DNA from: Synchiropus splendidus
Taxonomy: Eukaryota; Chordata; Actinopteri; Syngnathiformes; Callionymidae
Direction: 5' to 3'
Assembly: GCF_027744825.2 (NCBI RefSeq)
Contig: NC_071342.1
Location: forward strand, 18,630,501-18,694,500
DNA length: 64,000 nucleotides
A model generated the notes under the pieces. The model did not search any database and had not been told where the DNA came from. It worked only from the letters and a program-made list of their open reading frames with translations. Positions 36,301 to 48,300 of the stretch are shown here, piece after piece; position 1 is the stretch's first letter; each line of letters begins with the position of its first letter. The translations under genes were made by a program, and so were the position numbers.

Positions 36301-39300
36301 ATCCTGTTTGCGTCACTCATCTTGTCCTTTCACTGCTTTTTGTTCATTTAACTAAAGACTCAGAACAAAATATTATTAATAAATAAATAAATAATAATAA
36401 TAAATAAATAATATTTATTTGTAATGTAACAGCCTACATTACTCACTACTGTATTTGTACATCAGTTTTAAATTGTTACAATATTCATTCTTCAAATGCT
36501 TTGGTTGCACAGGAACAGGCCGAACTGTCCTCATCCCCTCAGAAGGTGCACCTTCACTTACCCCACATCACATCACTCAGCTTCTCTCTGGGAGAAATCT
36601 CTCACAAACACACTGGCTGTGACTCCTCTAGCCTCAAGTGTCATCCCACTTCTGACACCATTGGCTTGTTGGAAAACCTGCAAGTGGACCTTGAAACTTG
36701 GGGTCGACTATTCTAGGGACAAAAATCTCAAAAACTATGAATCTGTGAAAGAGATGCATATTTGACTGCTGCAAACTCTTTTCTCTTCCAATAATGGACC
36801 ATTTGCTTAAACATTCACAGTGTGCCCTAAATGAATTGGTTCATTCACACAAGTCTTGTGTTTGAAGACTAGATCCAAGAGTCTTTCCATCGACTGAGCT
36901 CAGTAAAACAACTTCCACAATGTCTTCCCATTTACCTGTCTACCGAGGTCAAAATTACGACATTTGTTTGACTGCTTTTCAAGTCTAAAAAGATAACAAA
37001 AACGTTTTATTTTTATCTTAATTTTATCATGTGATGACTCCTTATAACCTTATAACTGCAGTCCTGTGTTTGTATATGGATGAGGTATAAGGGCAATAAA
37101 CAGAAGTTTTTAAAAAGTTTTATCTAAACTCTTTTTTTAACATGTTTCCAATCCGTAAAAGCATTTTTTTTTAAGTATTTATGTCTAAACTAAACCTTGT
37201 TTATCTAAAAATACACCTCATCTTCGTAGGAAATACAGAAAACTCTGGATTATTTTCATCACTGAAATATGCTCGTGCAAAACACAGGCTGTTGAATATC
37301 ATAGTTTAGCCAGGATTTTTTTTTTAAACCAGACAGGAGGGTTAATATTTATATTTGCAAACAGGCCTCTGACAGCTACCATACAGACTGTGATGCCACC
37401 TGGTGGAACAGGAGTCCTGCAGCTGACGTTTGGCTGACTTGAGTTGGCTTGCAGTGTTGGACGTGGATGCTCAGATTTGAATCTCCTTGATCGCTCGCCA
37501 GTGTGTGAAGACTAACACTCACACAGCGGACATTACCACTCAAACAGTGTAATTACAATTGCGCTCTATTGAACCAGATTTCTCCGAAAATATTGACACT
37601 TCGGAAACATATCATTCAAGCTGTACAACACTTGTGTTCAGTTTAAGAACTGAATGAGATTTTTGGAAGGCTCCCAACATGTGTACGTTCAGGGAAACAA
37701 TATGCTAATGAACATCTGCTCCTCTGGAAACTGTTGGTGTCAGCCATCACGATACACATGTTTCATGCTGATCAGGACTAAAATGAAAATGTGTCTCAAT
37801 GTGGAATATTTTCGCCACGTCTCTCCCCCTGCGACTGCCTCATGATTAACGCCAAGACAGACCGTACTAAATTATGCAAGGCAATGTCATTTCTTTCCAC
37901 GGGAAAAAGAGAGTTTGCAACCCGCAAGCTCCACTCCACCTTCTCGGTTTCCCACTAGTTTCTTAGTCGGCGGGTTGAAGTGCTTTCAGTCAAGGTCACC
38001 TATGAATAAGTCATGTTGATTCTCCTCACGTCACCATCGCTGCCTCCGCGTCCCCGGTGATCGCAGTGAGCTCCGTGTTGCTTTCAACCTTCATTCGCTA
38101 AAACGACATGACAGCAGGATCTGCGCTTCAGAAACAAACCTCAAACACTTGTGTAGTCTCTGGATCCTTCTGGGAAGCGGGTGAGGCTTTTAGGGTCACT
38201 GTGAAGCAGATGTGGTTGATAAAAAGAGGGAGACGATTTCAGACTCTCCTTATCACCATCCAGCGTTCAGAACTCATTCACTTTTGCTTGTTTCTCAGAT
38301 TGTGCGGGGTGTGGTCGGGATATAAAAAATGGCCAGGCTCTCCTCGCGCTAGACCGACAGTGGCATCTAGGCTGCTTTAAATGTAAGGCCTGCAGCAAAG
38401 TGCTTACCGGGGAGTACATCAGCAAGTAAGCGACGTCTTCCTCCTGGCACGACAGGCCTCGGGGTCAAATCCAGGACATGTCTGTTCAACAAACATCTCT
38501 CTCTTCTCAGGGATGGAGCCCCCTACTGTGAGAAGGACTACCAGACCCACTTTGGAGTTCAGTGCGAGGCGTGTCATCAGTTTATCACAGGAAAGGTTCT
38601 AGAGGTAAGGGATTGTTGAGGATTTTTATTGGTTAGTGGAGTTGGGTTTGATGTCAAAACTCCAGCTTGGTAAATAAAGACTGAGGTCATGCTGTCTAAA
38701 CTGGACCTTCATACCGCATGGTGCTGACAGTCAGACATCAAGATACTAGGAACTCTTCTGTCCAAAATGATACCTAGCCTCAGCTGATGGTAGGACGCAG
38801 ATATTGGCTCTATTCAGATTGTATTCGTTCTACTGCGACAGTACTATGAATGGTCAATTCTTACAGGATAAGAAAAGTCAGAGCACCAAATATGGGAGGA
38901 GTCAATCATTCTCGCCGTCATATCTGAGCTATGCTACTTCCTCACTGTCATAGGAAGTGGTTGAAAATAAAATAAAATAAAATAAAAAAACACAATGTCA
39001 TGGTTCACAAGTCAGCAATGGAATATGGCACCTGGAATGTTCCCTTTCACAGAAGTGAAAAGTCTTTACTGATGTTGTGCGGTAAAGACATGGCGCATCA
39101 GAACACTGCGAAAAGCTGCTCATTTTTACTTTACCGCATGACCCTATTTAGGGTTGTGTTTGAAGTCGAAACCACCACCAATAATGGGTGAGTCCTTGAC
39201 CAAACTGAATACAGAACATACCAACAGTTTATCCCAAAGAAAGTATTTCAGTTCTTGAACTATTTTGAAAAAACAGCCTGTTTATTTTACCATAGGAACT

Positions 39301-42300
39301 AAAGGTGACTACATCACTAATGGACTTGTGGTTCTGTACTGGTCTTGGCCTCGACTCTCTCTTGGGTTTGGTGGCCTTGCCTGCAACTCAATGCAGCGTT
39401 ATTGACTACAATCGGAGAACTCTTGCTTCCTCCTCGACCTTCAGATATTTTCATTCATGAAGGATAAAAGTTCTGTTTACTTTTATGTGATCAGATTTGT
39501 GACCGGTCAATCACCCACACTGTACAGAAGTGAAGGCTGACTCCATCTTCATATCTCCTCAAATCATCACTAGTTTCACTGGCACTGGGTGGCAACACAC
39601 AATTTAAATATGTTCGCTGTGATTGTGCAGACTCTACCTGACACTCTCTCGGTGCACGAATAAGCAGGGAAGCGCCATCTTGGCTTGGAGTGTGCGTATA
39701 GCACACATAAATCTGTCTTATCATGACTATATACCAGGCACTACAATGACTTCCAAAAGGTAATAAACAACATTGCAGCTTTGATAGTTAAACTGGCAGC
39801 TGTATTTGTGTGAAGTCCACGGCACATATTTGGATAAATCAAAGAGCTGAGGTTTGTGATATACAGTTTTTGTTTGTAGCGTGTAGTATCACTTACAGCG
39901 CATGTAAAACCAAGCTAGTGGAAGGAGCCGCTTTAGCGCTGGAGAAACTCTTCTTCCCAGGCAGGTTATAAATGTTTTGCGGCGTTACATAACGTTCGTG
40001 GAAAAGGCGTCCAAACGGTGCTCTCCATACAGAAAGTGGTTGCTGGAGGGAGCTGAATTGTCAAATGTAGTTTGCTAATCTCCTGTGTAATCTGGGGCAG
40101 CCAAACAGTAGCTCCACATGAATCAAGTGAAATATTCATCCCAGACAGATTTGCAGCCCTTTATAACTGAACTATGCGTGCGCTCCAGCAGCATATAGGC
40201 GAGCCTATTATATTAATATTAAATCAGCCAATGTGATTACACAAGTCTCCATTATTTTTTCATGCCGTCCGTTACGAAACGAAAAGTGTTTAAGTCTATT
40301 TATAAAGCTTCTCGAGCCTTTATTCAATAGTTTCCTGTAAAAAAAAAGACGAAGATCCAGTCGAAAATGGAGTTATGTCTCATTTAATGGTTTGAAAATG
40401 TCAAGGCTTACAGTAATCCAGCGTTAGCTCATGTCTTTATGACAATAGTAAAGGACCTTGGCGGCGGCTCCCCCTCCCAGCTGCTGCCAAAGCCATCACC
40501 AGTCTGACAGTCTAATCTTAGCTGGAGACCAGGGCCACGTCCAGTCCGGCGGGTGGTGCTCACAGTGTCTGTCAGCCAGGTGTCATAAATGCTGCGAGAC
40601 TATGGTGACGGAACGCTGAGGACAGCAGTGCACTCATGTCAAGCACCGCTATTATACCGTTCAGCGTCGGTCATCATTGAAGCTCGGCTCCTTCAATAGA
40701 CTGATCAAGTAACCTTTTAATGCAAATGTGCATCTCTGAGTGGCTTTTTGATCGTCGCTAATGGCTCTTCTGCAAATGGGAATATTTCACTTCTTCAGAG
40801 TTTCTGAGGAGGCTTGTGCGCTGCATGTGTTCAGGCATGATTTAGTTTAATGTAACTGGAGACTGTAGCTCCTTGTGTTGGAAGTGTGCTTCAGTATGAA
40901 TTCGGCTATTCAGTGTGCTGGATTGAAAAGCTTGAGGTAGCGGCAGTTGCTGACAACTGAGTTAGAACGTCATAAAAAGACTCTCTAGTGCAGCAAGTTA
41001 CAAACTCGACTAACTAATAGAAGAGGTACCAGTCGATTGCATGCAGTACTAAGACTTGCCTCCATCACCGTATGAAGTTTGAGGTCTAGATGTTCGCCCC
41101 ATTTTGAATGCTAATTGTTAACCAGACGCACAGCAAGAAAGTGTGAAAAGGGTTTGGTGATTGACTCAATGAATGCTAGATATGGTGTCAGGAGTAGGAT
41201 TTAGGAAGAGAAGGCGAAGCCAGGTCACTATGCCATGTGTTGATGGATATAAACACTAGTTAATTTTGACAAATATATAAAAAAAATGAATCGCTGATGC
41301 AAATAACTCATGAATTATGTATGAAGTTTCTTTCACTGGCAAAGTTTTTGCACCACATTATGCAATGTGATGTCACATCCAAGCGATGAGGAAGGTGACT
41401 AAATACAATTGCACTTATGAATGGAAAATTCCAGTTAAAAAAAAACTTCAGGTTAGAAGCACATAACACACAGTTTGCTCATCACTGGAAGACTTCCATC
41501 CTGATGTTTCTGCCAAGTACAGATCCAACTTGAATTTCACAGTTTTTGTGTCAGATATAAAAACGTGATTAACCATGATAGAGTAATTAGAAACCTCTAA
41601 ATAATGAGGTCAATTTTTAATGGAGTCCTGACTCTAGTTTATATAATAGAAAAGCTCATTCATACACTACCTTTCAGAACTCTCTGTCTGAACTGCTTTA
41701 CAGACAAAGCAGAGTTTTTAAGTTTTGAAGGTGGTGGAGGTACGTGTTGCCGTCAGACTGTTGAATTCGTGAACTGCCTTTGTTTGTTTCTTTATTTTAT
41801 TTTATTTTATTTTGGTATTTTTATTTATTTATTTTTTATTTTTTATTTTCTGTCAGCACTTTATTCCAAAACACTTTCCTAGTTGGTGGGATCCCCACGG
41901 ACCATGGCAATACATTTGATTCTGATTCTGCTCTTTGGGTCTCCAAGACAGTGTGAAGCAGATCTATAAAGTGTGGTATGATTTCTTTAGGATATGCCAG
42001 AGAAGGTGGATTTCCCCTCCTCACAGACTTGACTGATTCTCCTCTGTCTTATCTCCAGGCCGGAGATAAGCACTACCACCCGAGCTGTGCGCGTTGCAGC
42101 AGGTGCAATCAGATGTTCACAGAAGGAGAGGAGATGTATCTGCAAGGTGTGTGCCGTTTTGCTGTTCTCTCATTAAAACTTTATTACTGCGGTGTGACAG
42201 TGAACACAGCAGAACTGCCTCCTCTGGGTGTGAAGCCTCAGGGATCCTCAACACTTTGTCATGGTGACTGGAAAGATATTATTTATAGAGGCGCAACAGC

Positions 42301-45300
42301 AAAATGTCGGAGTGTCCGAAACTGATTCTTTGTTTTTTCAAGTCTTTCAAGTCGGTCTTTTTTTTCTCAAGTCAGATCAAAATGAATTGCTTACATTGTG
42401 TTTGCATCCAGCATGTTGTTCTGCACTGAGCGATCACATCCTTTAACTCTCAGAAACATCGGCACAGCATCGGAATAAATGGTTTGACTGGCAAACCGGA
42501 TGTGTGAGGTGAACGTGAGCATGTGGACTTCAAAGAAGAAACAAACAAACTACTTACAGTGTGCTGTCTAAAGCTGTCTTAAGTACATTTTCTGTTGCAC
42601 TTTCTCTGTCTCTCGTCTCAGGATCAACAGTCTGGCATCCTGGGTGCAAGAACACCACAAGGACAGAGGAGAGACACAGGGAGCGGGTAGGAATTTGAGA
42701 GTCACTGACTCCATTGTCCTCCACTCACTTAGAGGAGCAATTTGAGGAAACATTTGCGGCATGTTGACTAGCACTGAAACCATTGTTGGGTTTAATGATT
42801 TATTAAGGCGCTGGTGGTGGTATATCAGGCTGTTAAATCGTAGGTTGGACTTGCTAAATCTACAGTATCTACAGTACTATTTGAAAGTCTCATTGTCGTG
42901 CTACACACGATCAGTGTTTAAGTTGAGCGCTCCTGCAAAACTTTCATTAAAAAATGGCAACATCTGTACATTAGCAAAGCGCAGCGCTTTAGACATGTCG
43001 CATCACACTTTCAGTTTAAGGCGTTTCCAAGATCGAACGTAAAGAAGGCACCTAATGTTGTAGCAGCAGCCAAGAACACCAAGTTGCTTTGTTATTTTCC
43101 TAACTGTGTTAAATGTTGAGCAACTCAAAATCAATTTATCCTCAAGCCAAATTATGTGTATCAAGTGGCAATATATTATTATATTTATTACTTTATAAAC
43201 ATTTTTACAACGTGTGTTTCATTAAAAATATAAGAATTTTCATTTACTATTTAAAATATCCAACAAAAACTTTGTCACGTCTGTCACCTTGTCTTTGTGA
43301 CTTTACATTCGTGGACAGTCGCGTCTTGTTTGGATGGATGCTTTATGTAAATACACCTTTTATCACAGCTCAACAGGCACTTTCGAGCAATAATTTCACA
43401 ACTCAGTGAGTACGTTAGTGTGAGTGGAGAGGCAAAGCCCTGTGTGATGTCCTGTGAACCCCCCCCTCTCCCTTCCTCCACAGCTATTGCCTCCATCCCT
43501 TTTATTCCTCCAAAAAACAGAAAGGCAGGTACTGTATTCGCTATTGGCTATGAGATGCCATCATCCTGTGTTTCACCACATACTTGAAAGACAAGGCACA
43601 TGTATGCTGCCCCTGCTGGAGACAGCTTGCAGTGCTCCCTGTGTGCCATCCAGCCTTGTAACTCATAGAAACGGAGCATGAAATTGAGACATTTTATGAA
43701 GTGTAAACACGGTCACCGACTTCTGGTTTATCTCCTCTACGAAGCCATTTATCCATTGAGCTCAAATGTGGCTTTCTTGCTATTCATGAACAGGCATGAG
43801 AGATTCAGCGATCACAGCCACACATTCACTTTGCAAACATGCAAATGAATGCGCCAATCACAACATGTCAACAAGCCTCATAGAACCAGACGTCATCTCT
43901 CATCGATGTCAAGGTTCTTGGAAGTTGAGGCCAAAATGTGTCCTGACTGTCTCTCTCTCTTTTCACAGCCGACGCGGTCGTCATCTGAAAGTATTAATTC
44001 CAGACCTTGTTCAAGCATACCGGGCTCACCGGGTCACACCATCTATGTAAGGCCGAAATTCCCACATCTGCAGCATGAAGAGTTTAGTGGCACGATTTCC
44101 CTGTGGTAATCGCCTCTCGTCCTTCTGTGTGGGCGCTGTGTGTCTTTGCTTGTCTCCTTAGGCAAAAGTAGACAATGAAATCCTTGATTACAGAGACCTA
44201 GCTGCCATCCCCAAAGTCAAAGCCATTTATGACATTGAGCGTCCCGATCTTATTACCTATGAGCCTATGTACTCCACCTCCCTGGACGAGAGAGAAGAGA
44301 GACGAGAAAGTGTGGGAGAGGTAACACGGCCTTCGGCATGGTCCCGCATGAAGAGCTTTACCTAAACACTGCATGTCATCTGTTTTCCTCCTCAATATAT
44401 TCACTTGAACTTGGAATATGCTCTGACAATGTATTGGTTTTTGTAACTTCTTCTACACAGTTGCAAACTACAAGGAGGGAGCGTTCACCTTTGCCTGATG
44501 AAAAGGTGAGATCAGCTTTGAAGAAGTTTAGTTAAGACAGATCAATGTGATGCTAATAGGTTTCAAGTCAAGCTTGTGTAATGTCAGATTTTTTGTAAAT
44601 AGGTATTTGTATTGACATTAGAAAGTCATCCATGGCTTTGCTAGTGGGCTCCCTGGCAGCCATTTTGCCTGTTATGACTCAGCAAACTTAGCATTTTTTG
44701 TTGGTAATCCTAGCATGAGCTAGTTAAATACAGCAGCTAGAGTTGAGTTTGCATCCTTGGAATTGAAATATTATTCAGTAGCTGAAGTCCGCTTTCAACT
44801 GTGTATAGCGCACCATGACAAAGTGGAGGTCAATCCAAATATACAGCAGACGCAGTGAGGTCCTTGTACAGACATTTCACGTTTCCACGTCTCCCAGTCG
44901 AAGACCTAGCTCACTGCTAACTACAGAAAATGCATCTCCAAAGAAACAATATAGAACAGGCTGGGCAAACTACGGCCCGGGGGCCACATGCGGCCCTTTA
45001 AACGTTTTAATCCGGCCTTCCAAACTTGAAAAAAATAAATTAATAAACCTTGTTAATGTTTTATTTTCCATACAATTCTGATGTTTGCCCACCCCTGACA
45101 TAGAATCTTCTCACAAGGCAAATTAAATAAAGCGACACACGCTCCCTCTAGTGGTATCTACACTCCCATGCAACAAACAAGCTCAAGTTAACCTTTTCAT
45201 TTTATTTCCTAGTTGTTAAGAAACATGTCGACGACTCCACCCGCTGAGGTAGGTCAATATTTTATCGACTTTTTGTCGATTGTCATGTAAGTGACATGTT

Positions 45301-48300
45301 GTGTTTGGGGCCACCCAGGGCTCCTATGACAGGAGAGAACGCATCCTCCATCGGTCGACCAGTCAAGGCTCCATCGGCTCTCCTGTTTATAATCGCCATG
45401 GTTACATCCCCACCTTATCACGGTCTCCGCAGCATTTTCACAGGCCAGGTAATAATGTTTCCATCACCTTATGTTCATCTACCACTGAGGCACGCTAACA
45501 CACCTGAAACAATGCTCTATGAAAACTATGTTGTCTGCTGTGTTACATTCTAACCTCCCGCCTTTGCAACTGTGTTTGTTAGAATTGACTTTGGGGTTGT
45601 TTTTATTTTTGATTTGAATTGACATTTAGATATTTCCAAGCTGCCATAAAGGTAGGTCAACTTCAGAAGAAAAAGGTGGTTGTTGGAGATAATTTGTTAG
45701 AAATTTTAGATGGAAGAACAAGTGTAGCTACATTTATTTATTTTTATTTATTTATTTTTTTCCTGGATCCAACTTGATGAATCCTGAAAACATTCCCTGA
45801 AAACAAGACTGCAATTGTCTCAATGCAATTGCACGTGAAAGAAATAACACGAGAGATTTGCTAAAGATAAATAAAATAAACAAACAAAACAGAACTTATG
45901 GATGAAGAAGTGATTAAAAAGTAGTTATCTCGAATGACAGAAAAATGTTGTGTTCACTAACAAAAGCAAAACCAATGATGCGAGAAGAATAGAAAAGGCA
46001 ACAGTATATTATATCCAGAGCAGATGTTTCACACAATTTGACCTCAGGGACGCTGGTTACTGTGACATACCACTTTGGGGCCAGAGCTGGACTTTGCTCT
46101 TGTTTGTTACCAGTGGAAGCATCTAAAAGTCAGTTCAAAACTTCCCTCTGTAAAACAACCCTCAAGTCACTGTGTGAAAACCAGTTTTAAAGCGTTGTGT
46201 TCGTCTTTGTGCTACACTGACCCTTTTGTGACTTTTAGTTTGTGCCCCTTTCATTTGAACCTCACCTTCCTGCTTTACTCCTTCTTGCCCCCCCGGGTCA
46301 CCACCTCTGCCGGGGTCTCGACCCTCACACCACACGCCCACCTCTCCCCCCCGCAGAGGCTCTAACCGGCATGCAGAAGCTCTGTTCCTCCCTGTGCAGT
46401 AACAGTGTGGGCTCCAGAATTAGTGACTCCCGTCCCACCTCCCCTTTCAGACACCACTTCCTACCCCATAGTCAAGGTAAGCCCCCGCCCCGATCCACCT
46501 CCCTCCTCTGCTCACCCTTGAATCGACTGGTCATCTTCATCGACTTCTGCTTGTCTCACCTGAAGCTGTGGACCCATCATCACCATCATTAATTCTGATT
46601 CCGCCATCATGTTCCATCATATAAATCTAACTTTTAAGACGTAGTTTAGCGGTGGTGTAATGGTTAACCATTATGGAACCGTTACTGAAGGGCTCTGCAA
46701 CAGACCATAAAGGCATGGAGCAGATCAACTTCCTTTTAAGAGCGGAAACACAGCCCCTTATGTCACTTGTTATTACATGTCTTTGTATGACTGAGGTGAA
46801 TTTTCCACATGGAGATGGCCTCTAGTGCGTAATATGTTATTGTTTATAGAAACAAGATACGTTACCTAAAGCAGTGGTCTCCAACCCCCGGGCCAGGGAC
46901 CGGTACCGGTCCATGGATCAGTTGAAATTATTATTTCCGTTTTATGTATTATCTGAGTTTGAATGATCTTTTATTTTGGAAAAACCTTTTATTTTGAAAA
47001 ATGACCAGATTCTCTTGGTTAAGCCTCAGACACTTGAGAGCCAAAATGTAACCCACAAGCTCACAAAATGAGTCAGAAACAGTTGTCTTTGGGAAGTTTC
47101 TTTGCAAAGAAGAAAAGGGTCTGTGAAGAGACGGGAGAAGAGGCCACGACTTCCATGGAGAAGAACGTTTTTAACAGACAATAGCAGGAGTCGTACTTGA
47201 AATATGGATTCATGGTTCAAAGTGGCCTGACCTACAGTATTTAATGGAACCATGATCATCAGGTAAAAAATGTTAGGTGCCTACCAAAAGCAGGGGTCTC
47301 AAACTGATCCACAAAAGGGCCACAATGTGTGCAGATTTCAGGTGTCAAGTGCTGCTTGTTTCAGATGACACCTGACTGGTTAACCTTTTTGAGACCCCTG
47401 TCCGAAAGGAATGAACAAAAGCAGGAGTGTTTCAAGACAACCTCTATGAGCAGACTTCGGTTAGCAAAAGTGGCCAGAAGACGTCAGTATTTATTGATCC
47501 TCATCAAAGTTAACTCCCAAACTGTCATCTGCTTGACCTGACCCAGAAATGACTCCAGCTTCTCTCACCGGTCTGTGTGTACGTGTGACGCCATTCAGAC
47601 TGTGGTTCCTCTGAAGTATCCCGTCTCACGTTCTGTTCTCGGTTCTTCTCACTGGAGGCACCGACCCGCCGAGCGGCCGGAGCTCCCCTCTCCCGCTCAG
47701 GCCCGACAGCCGGCCGGTCACCCCGCCTCTCTCTCAGACCCCTAAACATTTCCACCTCCCAGGTAGGAGCTGGAGCGCACCCTGTCACTGCTTTTCCCGA
47801 GCTTACGCTCTTCTATTTAAAGCTTTCGACTGAAACCATTGAAGCTCTTCTGAACGTGGGTGTCGATGACTGTGTGTGTGTTTCAGATCAGGGCAGCAAC
47901 ATCTACAGGAAGCCACCCATCTACAAACAACACGGTAACTTTTGAGCACCAAGTGGAGCCAAGTGTTGCTTAACCCCAACTGTGTCCACGTTGTAGTCAC
48001 TGTCAGTGTCAATGTTTGAAGTCTGTCTCTGATCCCTGGATCTATCCTAACAAGTCACAGCCCTAGTCTCTTCTACTGAACGTTAAATTTGACAGGGAGG
48101 TTTTTAGAATATGGGATGGAATGTACGGTGGAACGGCCAGACTGACAACAGTGTATGGTACTGAACACTTACAATGTTAGTAATGGTTGTTTATTTCAAT
48201 CTCTTCTGACACATTGTAAACACATTTCGTGACAATTTAAATGTCCATGATACATTTTTTGTCTTAAAAAAAAGAAGAAAACATCAAATTATTTCAACTT

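Larger units (their letters stand above)
46477..47657 (+). other. ABLIM1 intron carrying two hAT-derived elements
   Basis: Holds the hAT fragment at 46872-47225 and the 110-bp hAT element at 47291-47400. The acceptor for the next exon (AG at 47656-47657) is preceded by a modest pyrimidine tract. Confidence 0.6.

Noticed and set aside
46640..46720. tRNA A-box-like GTGGTGTAATGGTTAA
   Set aside because: No B box at the right distance and no cloverleaf visible.
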